Notes: generated from the sequence alone by a model not told the origin. A stretch of 50,133 bases of DNA from Brevundimonas sp. UBA5866 (GCF_002432125.1 NZ_DJFS01000096.1:1-50133), one strand, 5' to 3'; shown: positions 25,016-33,842, counted from the stretch's first letter. A program made the numbers and translations.

Positions 25016-25761
25016 CAGCCACCTACTCCAAAAAACACATCGCCCGCCGAGATCTGGCGGATCGTACCATCGGCCAAGCGCAAACGCAGCGATCCGTCCG
25101 CTTCCACACCGTCGGCAGTGCCTTCGACGGTTTCATGGGTCAGTCGCGCGACACACGGCCCGAACAGGCCCGGCGTACGATCAACCCAAGCCTGGCGAAC
25201 GGCGTCGAAGCCCTGGGCGTTCCATATCCCAAGCCAATGGTCGAAGGTTTCGGCAAGGGCCTGAGCCCCCTCCTCGAACGATGGCGGAGCCAGACGCTCG
25301 GCGCTGAGGTGATCGGCTATGGCGGTTGCGGGGCGCTCGGTCCCGTGCGGTGCGACCTTCAGGTTCACGCCGATACCGATGGCCAGCCACAGCTTGCCTT
25401 GGCCCAGTGGGCCGCTTTCCAACAGGATGCCCGAAACCTTGCGGCCATCCAGCAGAACATCATTGGGCCATTTGATCGTCACCAGACTGGGCGGAACATA
25501 GCGCGCAACCAGATCATAGACAGCCAGAGCCGACACGAACGTCAGCTGCGAGGCTTCCAACGGTGACTTGTCGAGGGTGATCAGCAGGGTCTGGGCCAGA
25601 TTGCCCGTATCGGTTTCCCACGCGCGGCCCCTGCGCCCGCGTCCGGCAGTTTGGCGTTTGGCCCCGATCCACAGGGGACCGAACTCACCCGCTTCAGCGC
25701 GCCTGCGCGCCTCGGCATTGGTAGAGTCGATCTCCTGCAGGATCAGGACCGGAGCCGCCAA
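25015..25761 (-). CDS. birA: biotin--[acetyl-CoA-carboxylase] ligase
   Basis: 248-residue ligase that attaches biotin to the AccB carrier of acetyl-CoA carboxylase (whose AccA is encoded at 5.7 kb). DSTNAEA near the N-terminus, the biotinyl-AMP loop GRGRRGR (40-46), KWPNDVLLDGRKVSGILLE (97-115) and IGIGVNLKV are present, as is the C-terminal SH3-like domain. There is no N-terminal helix-turn-helix, so unlike E. coli BirA it is not a repressor. The start is TTG 25761 with AAGGAG four bases upstream, overlapping the nuoN stop. First of the birA-coaX-rnj group behind the nuo genes. Confidence 0.95.
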   Translation of the reverse strand: MAAPVLILQEIDSTNAEARRRAEAGEFGPLWIGAKRQTAGRGRRGRAWETDTGNLAQTLLITLDKSPLEASQLTFVSALAVYDLVARYVPPSLVTIKWPNDVLLDGRKVSGILLESGPLGQGKLWLAIGIGVNLKVAPHGTERPATAIADHLSAERLAPPSFEEGAQALAETFDHWLGIWNAQGFDAVRQAWVDRTPGLFGPCVARLTHETVEGTADGVEADGSLRLRLADGTIRQISAGDVFFGVGG

Positions 25762-25767
25762 GGCTCC

Positions 25768-27210
25768 TTAACCCACGCCCACGCCGGCCGCAGCGGCCTT
25801 GGTGAGCGGCTCAAGCCAGGTCAGGGCGACCAGCAGAACCGGGAATGCGAAGGCAGCCGCAGCCCAGCCGACCCATTGCGGGACAACCGGAGCCTTGTCG
25901 GTCTTCACCTCGGTTTCAGCGGCGTCGAACCACATGACCTTGATGATACGCAGGTAGTAGAAGGCAGCCACGACCGAGGCCACCAGACCGGCGGCACCCG
26001 CCATCCAGTAACCGGCATCGGCAGCGGCACCGAACACATAGTATTTGCCCCAGAAGCCCGACAGCGGCGGAATACCAACCGACGACAGGGCCAGAATGGT
26101 CAGGGCAATCGCGGTGACCGGACGCTCCTGCTTCAGGCCAGCCAGATCCGAAATGCTGCGGATCGGACGGCCGTTGCGGCTGAGCGACAGCAGGATGGCG
26201 AAGAAGCCCAACTGGTCCACGACATAGAGGGTCATGAACATCAGCATGGCTTGAACGCCCATCTGAGTACCGGCAGCAATACCCAGCAGGGCATAGCCGA
26301 TGTTGATGATCGACGAATAGGCCAGCAGGCGCTGGATGTCTTTCTGCAGCAGACCGCCGAACGAACCTACGGCGAACGAGATCAGCGAGATCAGGATCAC
26401 CACCTGCGCCCACTGGAAGTGCGCGAGGTTGAAGCCGTCGATCAGGACGCGGGCGATGAGGATCATCGCGGCGACCTTAGGAGCGGTGGCGAACAGGGCG
26501 ACGACCGGGGTCGGTGCGCCCTGGTACACGTCCGGCGTCCACATGTGGAACGGAGCGGCCGAAACCTTGAACGCCAGACCGGCAATCAGGAACACCATGC
26601 CGAAGATCAGACCCGGACCCGGGTTGTTCGAGGCAAAGGCGGCGATTTCTTCGAACTTCATCGAGCCGGCGAAACCGTAGATCAGCGAAGCACCGTACAG
26701 CAGGATGCCCGACGACAGCGCGCCCAGCACGAAGTACTTCAGGCCGGCTTCCGAGGCGTGCAGGCTGTCGCGGCGGTAGGCCGCCAGAACGTACAGGGCC
26801 AGCGAGCTCATTTCGATGCCGATGTACATCGAGATCAGATCACCAGACGACGCCATCATACCCAGGCCGATCGACGAGAGCGTGATCAGGACAGGGTATT
26901 CGAACTTGGCCATGTTGTTGCGATGCATCCAGACGTCGCCCAGCACGATGGCTACAGCTGCCGAAAGGAAGATCACGGCCTTGCCGTAAACGGCCAGAGG
27001 ATCAGCGATGTAGGTGCCGCCGAATGCCTGACCCAGCGGGCCGGTAACGGTCAGAACCGTTGCAGCCACCAGAAGCAGGACCGACAGGCCCGAAACCAGG
27101 CGCGTGTTCTTCTCGCCGGTGAAAGCACCGATCATGAGAAGGACCAGGCCGCCGACCGCGAGGGTGACCTCGGGGGCGGCGATTTGGAGTGCGGAGGACA
27201 GATCAGTCAT
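25768..27210 (-). CDS. nuoN: NADH-quinone oxidoreductase subunit N
   Basis: 480-residue, about 14-helix antiporter-like membrane subunit of respiratory complex I (ND2 equivalent), one of the proton-pumping modules. Characteristic parts are SGDLISMYIGIEMSSLALYVLAAY (with the key Glu of TM5), PFHMWTPDVYQGAPTPVVALFATAPKVAA (TM7-8 lysine and broken helix) and LLAYSSIINIGYALLGI. Standard length for bacterial NuoN. It closes the nuo genes proper, and birA follows five bases later. Confidence 0.97.
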   Translation of the reverse strand: MTDLSSALQIAAPEVTLAVGGLVLLMIGAFTGEKNTRLVSGLSVLLLVAATVLTVTGPLGQAFGGTYIADPLAVYGKAVIFLSAAVAIVLGDVWMHRNNMAKFEYPVLITLSSIGLGMMASSGDLISMYIGIEMSSLALYVLAAYRRDSLHASEAGLKYFVLGALSSGILLYGASLIYGFAGSMKFEEIAAFASNNPGPGLIFGMVFLIAGLAFKVSAAPFHMWTPDVYQGAPTPVVALFATAPKVAAMILIARVLIDGFNLAHFQWAQVVILISLISFAVGSFGGLLQKDIQRLLAYSSIINIGYALLGIAAGTQMGVQAMLMFMTLYVVDQLGFFAILLSLSRNGRPIRSISDLAGLKQERPVTAIALTILALSSVGIPPLSGFWGKYYVFGAAADAGYWMAGAAGLVASVVAAFYYLRIIKVMWFDAAETEVKTDKAPVVPQWVGWAAAAFAFPVLLVALTWLEPLTKAAAAGVGVG

Positions 27211-27217
27211 TGTGCTC

Positions 27218-28705
27218 TCACCCGCCGATGGCTGCGCGATAGGCGGTGGTCAGGGCTTCAACCGAAGGCCCCGTGATGTCTAGGATGGCGTTGGGGTACA
27301 GACCCAGAGCCAGGGTACCGACGACCAGCGGCACGAAGATAAGCAGTTCGCGCTTGTCGATGTCGGTGATGTTTTCCAGTTTCGGATTGGTGATCGGGCC
27401 GTACATGACGTTGCGGAACAGCGTCAGGGCGTAAACGGCCGAGAAGATCACGCCCGAGGCGGCGATCAGGGCGGTCCAGGTCGAGACCTGATAGGCACCG
27501 GTCATTGTCAGCACCTCACCGATGAAGCCCGAGGTGCCCGGCAGGCCCACGTTCGCCATGGTGAAGAACAGGAAGATGGCGGCATACCAAGGCATGCGAG
27601 CCGTCAGACCGCCGTAGAAGGCGATTTCACGGGTGTGCATGCGGTCGTAGATCACGCCAACGCACAGGAACAGCGCGCCCGAGATCAGACCGTGGCTCAA
27701 CATCTGGAACACGGCGCCCTGAACACCGGCATCGTTACCGGCGAAGATACCCATGGTCACAAAGCCCATGTGGGCGACCGACGAGTAAGCGATCAGCTTC
27801 TTGATGTCGGTCTGACGGAAGGCGACCAGCGAGGTGTAGACCACGGCGATCACCGACAGCGCGAACACCAGCGGGGTGAACATCTGCGAAGCCTGCGGGA
27901 ACATCGGCAGGTTGAACAGGATGAAGCCGTAGCCACCCAGTTTCAGCATGATACCCGCCAGCATGACCGAACCGGCGGTCGGCGCCTGAACGTGGGCATC
28001 CGGCAGCCAGGTGTGGACCGGCCACATCGGCATCTTCACCGCGAACGAGGCAAAGAAGGCCAGCCACAGCAGCGGCTGAACAGCCGGGTCGAAGGCGTAT
28101 TGCTTCAGTTCCGGAATGCTGGAGGTGCCGGTTTCAGCACGCATCCACAGCATGGCCAGCAGCATCAGCACCGAGCCCAGCAGGGTGTAGAGGAAGAATT
28201 TGTAAGAGGCGTAGATCCGGTTCGCACCACCCCAGATACCGATGACGAGGAACATCGGGACAAGGGTGCCTTCAAAGAAGAAGTAGAACAGGAACATGTC
28301 CAGCGAGGTGAACACGCCGATTGCCATGGTCGACAGGAGCATGAAGCAGACCATGTATTCGACGACGCGGGTCTCGATCGACTTCCAACTGGCGATGACG
28401 CACAGCGGCACGAGGAAGGCCGTCAGCAGGACGAACAGGATCGAAATCCCGTCCACGCCGAGGTGATAGGCCGCACCGGCGAACCACGGCGCGTATTCCA
28501 CGAACTGATAGGCGGTGTTCGACGGGTCGAACTGGGCCACCAGCAGGATCGACAGGGCAAGACCCACCAGGGACGTGCCCAGTGCGATCCAGCGTGCGGC
28601 CGGGGCCGCGGCTTCCTTGCCGCCCTTGTTCAGGAGGCTCGCGACGATGATCGCCGCGGCCCCGAGAAGCGGAAGGAAGGTAACGATGCTCAGAATGTGA
28701 GGCAC
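27218..28705 (-). CDS. nuoM: NADH-quinone oxidoreductase subunit M
   Basis: 495-residue proton-pumping subunit of complex I (ND4 equivalent) with about 14 helices. FYFFFEGTLVPMFLVIGIWGG carries the TM5 Glu. SFAVKMPMWPVHTWLPDAHVQAPTAGSVMLAGIMLKLGGYG contains the TM7 and TM8 lysines, and KKLIAYSSVAHMGFVTMGIF is also conserved. The start is set at GTG 28705 (VPHILS), which has GGGGAG about nine bases upstream and lies four bases after the nuoL stop; a longer open frame re-reads nuoL. Seven bases separate it from nuoN. Confidence 0.96.
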   Translation of the reverse strand: MPHILSIVTFLPLLGAAAIIVASLLNKGGKEAAAPAARWIALGTSLVGLALSILLVAQFDPSNTAYQFVEYAPWFAGAAYHLGVDGISILFVLLTAFLVPLCVIASWKSIETRVVEYMVCFMLLSTMAIGVFTSLDMFLFYFFFEGTLVPMFLVIGIWGGANRIYASYKFFLYTLLGSVLMLLAMLWMRAETGTSSIPELKQYAFDPAVQPLLWLAFFASFAVKMPMWPVHTWLPDAHVQAPTAGSVMLAGIMLKLGGYGFILFNLPMFPQASQMFTPLVFALSVIAVVYTSLVAFRQTDIKKLIAYSSVAHMGFVTMGIFAGNDAGVQGAVFQMLSHGLISGALFLCVGVIYDRMHTREIAFYGGLTARMPWYAAIFLFFTMANVGLPGTSGFIGEVLTMTGAYQVSTWTALIAASGVIFSAVYALTLFRNVMYGPITNPKLENITDIDKRELLIFVPLVVGTLALGLYPNAILDITGPSVEALTTAYRAAIGG

Positions 28706-28709
28706 GAGA

Positions 28710-30776
28710 TTAAGCTCCCCACGTGAAGATCGCGAAGGCCAGGAAGGCCGCAACGCCGATCAGCATCACGAATGCGTAGAAGTAAACGAAACCGGACTGG
28801 AAGCGCGACAGCCAGCCGCCCGACTTGAGCGAGGCCCATGCCGCGCCGTTCGGCCCCAGACCATCGATGATCTTCACGTCGCCGATCTTCCAGAAGAAGT
28901 CGCCAAGAGCCTTGGTGCCCTTCACGAAGGTGACGTTGTAAAGCTCGTCCCAGAACCACTTGTTGTAGAGGAAGGTGTACAGAGGACCCTTCTTCTCGGC
29001 CATCTGCTTGGCGGCGCCTTCCTTGACCACATAGAGCCAGTAGGCAGCGAAGGTACCGATAAGGGTCACGATCAGCGGAGCCCACTTCACCCAGGTCGGG
29101 ACGTTGTGGCTTTCGTGCAGAACGTGGTTGGCAGCCGATGTGAAGATAGCGCCACGCCAGAATTCACCTTCGTGGTGACCGATGAAGTGCGGCGCGAAGA
29201 CCATACCGGCGAACACAGCACCCACCGATAGCACCAGCAGCGGCAGCACCATGATCCACGGGCTTTCATGCGGATGCAGCGGGCCGTGGTGGTGATCGTC
29301 GTGTGCGTGGTCGTCAGCAGCGTGGTCGTCGTGGGCCACAGCGGCGTGATGGTCGTCGTGGTGGGCAGCGCCCTCCTCTTCCTTCCATTGCGGCTTGTTG
29401 TGGAAGGTCATGAACACCAGACGCCACGAGTAGTAGGCGGTCAGCAGAGCCGCCATGATACCGATGGTGAAGGCGAACATGCCGAACACGGCATGACCCG
29501 AGGTGGCCGAGGCATAGGCGCTCTCGAGGATGGAGTCCTTCGAGTAGAAGCCAGCGAAGCCGCCGATGCCCGGGATACCCAGACCGGTGATGGCGATGGT
29601 GCCGATCATCATGGTTGCGTAGGTGATCGGCAGCAGCTTCCACAGGCCACCCATCTTACGCATGTCCTGTTCGTGGTGCATGCCGTGGATCACCGAACCG
29701 GCGCCCAGGAACAGCAGAGCCTTGAAGAAGGCGTGGGTGAACAGGTGGAACATGGCCGACTGGTATGCACCGACACCGGCAGCGAAGAACATGTAGCCGA
29801 GCTGCGAGCAGGTCGAGTACGCGATCACGCGCTTGATGTCGTTCTGCATCATGCCGACGGTGGCGGCGAAGATCGCCGTCACGCCACCGATGATGGTGAT
29901 GAACTGGGTTGCAACCGGAGCGTTTTCGTACAGCGGCGACAGCAGGCAGACCATATAGACGCCGGCGGTCACCATGGTTGCGGCGTGGATCAGGGCCGAC
30001 ACAGGGGTCGGGCCTTCCATCGCGTCCGGCAGCCAGGTGTGCAGGAAGAACTGGGCCGACTTACCCATCGCACCGATGAACAGCAGCAGACCGGCCAGAT
30101 CCAGAGCCGACCAGTTGTAGCCGAGGAATTCCCAGCCAGTACCGGCCTTGTCGGCGATCAGCGGGAACAGCTTGGCGAACTCGATCGTGCCGAACATCCA
30201 GAAGACGGTCATCATACCGAGCAGGAAGCCGAAGTCACCCACGCGGTTGACTACAAAGGCCTTGATCGATGCAGCCGTGGCCGACGGCTTCTTGTACCAG
30301 AAGCCGATGAGCAGGTACGAAGCGAGGCCCACGCCTTCCCAACCGAAGAACATCTGCAGGAAGTCGGCAGCCGTCACCAGCGCCAGCATCATGAAGGTGA
30401 ACAGCGACAGGTAGGCGAAGAAGCGAGGACGGCTGTCGTCCTCCTTCATGTAGCCCCAGCTGTAGGTGTGAACCAGCGCCGAGACACTGGTGACCACGAT
30501 CAGCATGGTCGCCGACATGGCGTCGATGCGGATGGCCCAGTTCGACTGGAAGTCGCCCACGTGGATGAACGGCAGCAGCTTCACGGTGAAGGCTTCCAGC
30601 CCACCCCAGGTCCACTGGCTGAACACGATCCACGAGATGACGCACGAAACGTACAGCAGGCCGGTCGTCACTGCCTGAGAGGCAATGTCGCCGATCCGGC
30701 GTCCGAAGAAGCCGGCAATCATCGCGCCCAGCAGCGGGGCGAAGACGCCTAGAATGACGAGAGTTTGGATAGACAC
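28710..30776 (-). CDS. nuoL: NADH-quinone oxidoreductase subunit L
   Basis: 688-residue distal proton-pumping subunit of complex I (ND5 equivalent), about 16 helices with the long C-terminal lateral helix region. FFGWEGVGLASYLLIGFWY (TM5 Glu), GAMGKSAQFFLHTWLPDAMEGPTPVSALIHAATMV (TM7-8) and IKRVIAYSTCSQLGYMF are present. The loop at residues 472-503 is unusual: 13 His and 8 Asp within 32 residues, just before HESPWIMVLPL. Similar His-rich loops occur in other alphaproteobacterial NuoL as I recall. Eight bases separate it from nuoK. Confidence 0.97.
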   Translation of the reverse strand: MSIQTLVILGVFAPLLGAMIAGFFGRRIGDIASQAVTTGLLYVSCVISWIVFSQWTWGGLEAFTVKLLPFIHVGDFQSNWAIRIDAMSATMLIVVTSVSALVHTYSWGYMKEDDSRPRFFAYLSLFTFMMLALVTAADFLQMFFGWEGVGLASYLLIGFWYKKPSATAASIKAFVVNRVGDFGFLLGMMTVFWMFGTIEFAKLFPLIADKAGTGWEFLGYNWSALDLAGLLLFIGAMGKSAQFFLHTWLPDAMEGPTPVSALIHAATMVTAGVYMVCLLSPLYENAPVATQFITIIGGVTAIFAATVGMMQNDIKRVIAYSTCSQLGYMFFAAGVGAYQSAMFHLFTHAFFKALLFLGAGSVIHGMHHEQDMRKMGGLWKLLPITYATMMIGTIAITGLGIPGIGGFAGFYSKDSILESAYASATSGHAVFGMFAFTIGIMAALLTAYYSWRLVFMTFHNKPQWKEEEGAAHHDDHHAAVAHDDHAADDHAHDDHHHGPLHPHESPWIMVLPLLVLSVGAVFAGMVFAPHFIGHHEGEFWRGAIFTSAANHVLHESHNVPTWVKWAPLIVTLIGTFAAYWLYVVKEGAAKQMAEKKGPLYTFLYNKWFWDELYNVTFVKGTKALGDFFWKIGDVKIIDGLGPNGAAWASLKSGGWLSRFQSGFVYFYAFVMLIGVAAFLAFAIFTWGA

Positions 30777-30784
30777 GGTCCCAA

Positions 30785-31093
30785 TCAGCCCTTCATCACA
30801 GAGGCGTCGTCCACGGCGATGTCGCCGCGGTTACGGAAGAAGGTCACGAGAATAGCCAGGCCAACGGCGGCCTCGGCGGCGGCAACGGTCAGAACGAACA
30901 TCGCCATCAACTGTCCCTCAACATTGCCGAGGTAGCGCGAGAACGCGACAAAGTTGATGTTCACCGCCAGAAGGATCATCTCGATCGACATCAGGATGAC
31001 GATGATGTTCTTGCGGTTCACGAAGATGCCGAACACGCCGATGGTGAACAGCATCGCGGCAACCGCGAGATAGTGCTGGAGCGAGATGTCCAT
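30785..31093 (-). CDS. nuoK: NADH-quinone oxidoreductase subunit K
   Basis: 102-residue, three-helix membrane subunit of complex I (ND4L equivalent). The conserved membrane glutamates lie in MSIEMILLAVNINFVAFS and in TVAAAEAAVGLAILVTFFR, both part of the central proton path. ATG 31093 shares a base with the nuoJ stop (TGATG); a GTG one codon earlier is less likely. Usual length. Confidence 0.96.
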   Translation of the reverse strand: MDISLQHYLAVAAMLFTIGVFGIFVNRKNIIVILMSIEMILLAVNINFVAFSRYLGNVEGQLMAMFVLTVAAAEAAVGLAILVTFFRNRGDIAVDDASVMKG

Positions 31094-31719
31094 CACAGAA
31101 GCTCCTCGGGTTTCACGCCGACGCCAGTGGCAGCCGACTTGATTTCGACGGCGTCAGCACGACGACGGTTAGCCTGGGCGGCCAGATCCTGACGGCGCAC
31201 GCCTTCGCGCTTGCGCAGGGTCAGGACGATCGCGCCGATCATGGCGATCAGCAGAACAATGCCCGCAGCCTGGAACAGATAGACGTAGTCGGTATAGAGC
31301 ACGCGACCGATGGTCTCGGTGTTCGTGACACCTTCGGCCAATGCCGCAGGCGACACGGCGCCACGGGCGGCACCGCCCTGAACCACGCTGATGGACACCA
31401 TGACCATCTCGGCCAGAAGGATCGCAGCCACGATCCCGGCCAGCGGCAGATAGCGGGCGTAACCTTCGCGGAGGCGGACGAAATCGACGTCCAGCATCAT
31501 CACCACGAACAGGAACAGCACCGCGACCGCGCCGACGTAGACCACGACCAGAAGCATGGCCAGGAATTCGGCACCGAGCAGGACAAACAGACCGGCTGCC
31601 GAGAAGAACGTCAGGATCAGCCAGAGGACGGAGTGGACAGGATTGCGCGCGGTCACGACCAGAAGGCCGGAGACCACGGCAATCGTTGCCAGAAGATAGA
31701 AGGCCAGGCCTTGCAGCAT
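31093..31719 (-). CDS. nuoJ: NADH-quinone oxidoreductase subunit J
   Basis: 208-residue membrane subunit of complex I (ND6 equivalent), five helices. ARNPVHSVLWLILTFFSAAGLFVLLGAEFLAMLLVVVYVGAVAVLFLFVVMMLD contains the pi-bulge helix TM3 (YVGAVAVLFLF), which links quinone chemistry to the pumping modules. The C-terminal 35 residues after the last helix are basic and cytoplasmic. It lies 113 bases after nuoI, the widest gap inside the operon, which holds two hairpins. Confidence 0.96.
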   Translation of the reverse strand: MLQGLAFYLLATIAVVSGLLVVTARNPVHSVLWLILTFFSAAGLFVLLGAEFLAMLLVVVYVGAVAVLFLFVVMMLDVDFVRLREGYARYLPLAGIVAAILLAEMVMVSISVVQGGAARGAVSPAALAEGVTNTETIGRVLYTDYVYLFQAAGIVLLIAMIGAIVLTLRKREGVRRQDLAAQANRRRADAVEIKSAATGVGVKPEELL

Positions 31720-31748
31720 GTGCGGGACGATGCCCCCTTCAAAACCAA

Positions 31749-31806
31749 GGTTCAGGACAAGCCCCTGAACCCTTCCAGAGTTGCGGCCCCGACCGGATGA
31801 TCGGGG
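31749..31806 (-). promoter_or_regulatory. two tandem hairpins in the nuoI-nuoJ gap
   Basis: Read on the minus strand: first CCCCGA/TCGGGG (31806-31801 and 31792-31787, 8-base loop), then GGTTCAGG/CCTGAACC (31771-31764 and 31756-31749, 7-base loop) followed by TTGGTTTTG. The only long gap within the nuo genes. It may be a processing or stability element, or a partial terminator that sets subunit ratios; no internal promoter is obvious. Confidence 0.5.
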
Positions 31807-31832
31807 TCAGTACGGCGGAAAAGACGGACCGT

Positions 31833-32324
31833 TTAGCGGTACGGCGCGTCCAGTTCCAGATTCTTGGCGATCAAACGCTCCCAACGGTCGCCATTATCGA
31901 GCAGGCGTTCCTTGTCGTAGAGCAGTTCTTCACGCGTTTCGGTCGCGAACTCGGAGTTCGGACCTTCGACGATGGCGTCAACCGGGCAGGCCTCCTGGCA
32001 CAGACCGCAGTAGATGCATTTCACCATGTCGATGTCGTAACGGGTCGTACGACGCGAGCCGTCCGCGCGCGGCTCGGCTTCGATGGTGATGGCCTGGGCC
32101 GGGCAGATCGCTTCGCACAGCTTGCAGGCGATGCAACGTTCTTCACCGTTCGGATAGCGACGCAGCGCATGCTCGCCACGGAAGCGCGGCGACTGCGGGT
32201 TGCGCTCGAACGGATAGTTCACCGTCGCCTTGGGCTTCAGCATGTACTTCATCGACAGGCCGACGGCGCCGAACACGTCGGTCAGCATCGCGCCCTTGGC
32301 CGCCTGAACGATCCGGGTCAGCAT
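31833..32324 (-). CDS. nuoI: NADH-quinone oxidoreductase subunit I
   Basis: 163-residue peripheral-arm subunit of complex I carrying two [4Fe-4S] clusters (N6a, N6b) that pass electrons towards NuoB. Two ferredoxin motifs: CIACKLCEAICP (Cys64, 67, 70, 74) and CIYCGLCQEACP (Cys103, 106, 109, 113). The N-terminal amphipathic helix (VFGAVGLSMKYML) contacts the membrane arm. ATG 32324 shares a base with the stop of the small lipoprotein gene upstream (TAATG) and gives the standard length; an in-frame codon seven residues upstream would lie inside that gene. Confidence 0.97.
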   Translation of the reverse strand: MLTRIVQAAKGAMLTDVFGAVGLSMKYMLKPKATVNYPFERNPQSPRFRGEHALRRYPNGEERCIACKLCEAICPAQAITIEAEPRADGSRRTTRYDIDMVKCIYCGLCQEACPVDAIVEGPNSEFATETREELLYDKERLLDNGDRWERLIAKNLELDAPYR

Positions 32325-32530
32325 TACGATCTCACTCCAGCGCACTCGCGTTTATAGCGTGCGCTTTCCTTATCCAAAGTCTGACAAAGTCGCTGTTTTT
32401 CAGCGCCTTGCCTCACGATTTGTTCCTGGCGGCGTTCCCACTGAGCAACCGACACAGGGTCAGCCTCATACGGGGTTCCGCATGCCGTTAGGGTAAAAAC
32501 ACCCAAGACTGCAAGTCCGTAGCGATACAT
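32324..32530 (-). CDS. small lipoprotein in the complex I operon (z)
   Basis: 68-residue predicted lipoprotein. MYRYGLAVLGVFTLTAC is a type II signal with lipidated Cys17. The mature part is about 50 residues, hydrophilic and probably helical (VAQWERRQEQIVRQGAEKQ), then Cys49 and Cys63, spaced C-x13-C, near the end. It resembles its upstream neighbour (32530-32754) in lipobox, charged helix and identical cysteine spacing with C(Q/E)T after the first Cys, which suggests an old tandem duplication. Its start touches the neighbour's stop (TGATG) and its stop touches the nuoI start (TAATG), so it is translated as part of the operon. I do not know a complex I subunit or assembly factor like it. It would be in the periplasm, anchored to inner or outer membrane. 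Confidence 0.82.
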   Translation of the reverse strand: MYRYGLAVLGVFTLTACGTPYEADPVSVAQWERRQEQIVRQGAEKQRLCQTLDKESARYKRECAGVRS

Positions 32531-32754
32531 CAGAAGCGACAGTCCGGCGCGTCACGACGCGCCGCCTGCCCCATGGTTTCGCAACGAACGACCCGTTCCT
32601 GTTGCTGGCGAGCCTCGCGTTCACGACGCGCCTGGCTGGCTTCCGGTGATTCCGAGCGACGGTTGGCCTCATAATCATAGGGTTTGATGGCGCTACACGC
32701 CCCTACCCCGAAACTCAAAGCTACCAATGTCGAAATCACTAGGGAACGGATCAT
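32530..32754 (-). CDS. small lipoprotein in the complex I operon (y)
   Basis: 74-residue predicted lipoprotein with lipobox GVGAC (Cys20). The mature part begins SAIKPYDYEANRR and goes into a strongly charged helix (QARREREARQQQERVV). It ends with Cys58 and Cys72, again C-x13-C, as in the following gene. Residue +2 after the lipid cysteine is Ser, so by the enterobacterial rule it would go to the outer membrane. It starts five bases after the nuoH stop and its stop overlaps the next ATG (TGATG). Real coding is supported by the intact signal, the tight coupling on both sides and the similarity to its neighbour. Function unknown. Confidence 0.82.
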   Translation of the reverse strand: MIRSLVISTLVALSFGVGACSAIKPYDYEANRRSESPEASQARREREARQQQERVVRCETMGQAARRDAPDCRF

Positions 32755-32759
32755 TGACT

Positions 32760-33839
32760 TCAGCCTCCTACGGCGAAGACGCGCCAGGCTGCCACGAAGA
32801 CAACAGCCACCAGCGAGGCCGGCAGGAAGATTTTCCAGCCCAGACGCATCAGTTGGTCATAGCGGTAACGCGGTACAAAAGCTTTCACCAAGGCGATCAT
32901 GAAGAACCAGAACACCACCTTCACGATGAAGGTCAGCAGATAGATGGTGTAGGCCGCGAACGCCGGCAGGCTGGCCATGAAGTCTTCCGACAGGAAGCCG
33001 GGGTTCCAGCCGCCGCAGAACAGCAGGGTCATCATGGCGCACATGAACACGATGTTCGCGTACTCGCCGATCATGAACAGCAGATACGGGGTCGAGGAAT
33101 ATTCGACCTGATAACCGGCAACCAGTTCGGACTCAGCTTCAGGAAGGTCGAACGGCGGACGGTTGGTTTCTGCCAGAGCCGAGATGAAGAACACGATGGT
33201 CATCGGGATCATCACGATGATCGTCGGCCAGGTCCCTGCCCCGCCGCCGAACACGTGCCAGTTCCAGAAGAAGCCGGCCTGTTGGGTGACGATCTCGGTC
33301 AGGTTCATCGTGCCGGTCAGCAGGATGACGTTGATGATGATCAGGCCCATCGACACTTCATACGACACCATCTGTGCCGCCGAACGCAGCGAGCCGAGGA
33401 ACGGGTATTTCGAGTTAGAAGCCCAGCCGCCCATGATGATGCCGTAAACACCCAGCGACGAGATCGCCAGAATGTAGAGGATGCCGACGTTCAGGTCCGA
33501 AATCACCCAACCCGGTGCGAACGGGATGACCGCCCAGGCGATGAAGGCCAGAACGAAGGTGATCAGCGGAGCCAGCAGGAACACGACCTTGTCGGAACCG
33601 GCAGGGACCACAATCTCCTTCAGAACGAACTTGAAGAAGTCCGCGAAGGATTGCAGCAGGCCGAACGGGCCGACCACGTTCGGGCCCTTACGCAGCTGAA
33701 CGCCCGCCCAGATCTTACGGTCGGCCAGCAGCAGGAAGGCCAGGGAAATCAGGATACCGACGGTAACCAGCAGGATCCCGCCAATCGTGGCGAGGGTCCA
33801 GCCGATCGGGGTAGCCCAGAATGAAGTCGCAGCGTCCAT
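32760..33839 (-). CDS. nuoH: NADH-quinone oxidoreductase subunit H
   Basis: 359-residue, eight-helix membrane subunit of complex I (ND1 equivalent) that forms most of the quinone-entry channel. RKIWAGVQLRKGPNVVGPFGLLQSFADFFKF, the Glu-rich loop AETNRPPFDLPEAESELVAGYQVEY, and WPTIIVMIPMTIVFFISAL are diagnostic. Family length is normal for alphaproteobacteria. Three bases follow the nuoG stop. Confidence 0.97.
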   Translation of the reverse strand: MDAATSFWATPIGWTLATIGGILLVTVGILISLAFLLLADRKIWAGVQLRKGPNVVGPFGLLQSFADFFKFVLKEIVVPAGSDKVVFLLAPLITFVLAFIAWAVIPFAPGWVISDLNVGILYILAISSLGVYGIIMGGWASNSKYPFLGSLRSAAQMVSYEVSMGLIIINVILLTGTMNLTEIVTQQAGFFWNWHVFGGGAGTWPTIIVMIPMTIVFFISALAETNRPPFDLPEAESELVAGYQVEYSSTPYLLFMIGEYANIVFMCAMMTLLFCGGWNPGFLSEDFMASLPAFAAYTIYLLTFIVKVVFWFFMIALVKAFVPRYRYDQLMRLGWKIFLPASLVAVVFVAAWRVFAVGG

Positions 33840-33842
33840 GTC

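Noticed and set aside
25651..27276. 541-codon plus-strand open frame opposite nuoN
   Set aside because: His/Gln/Asp-rich reverse reading of membrane-helix codons; no recognisable protein.
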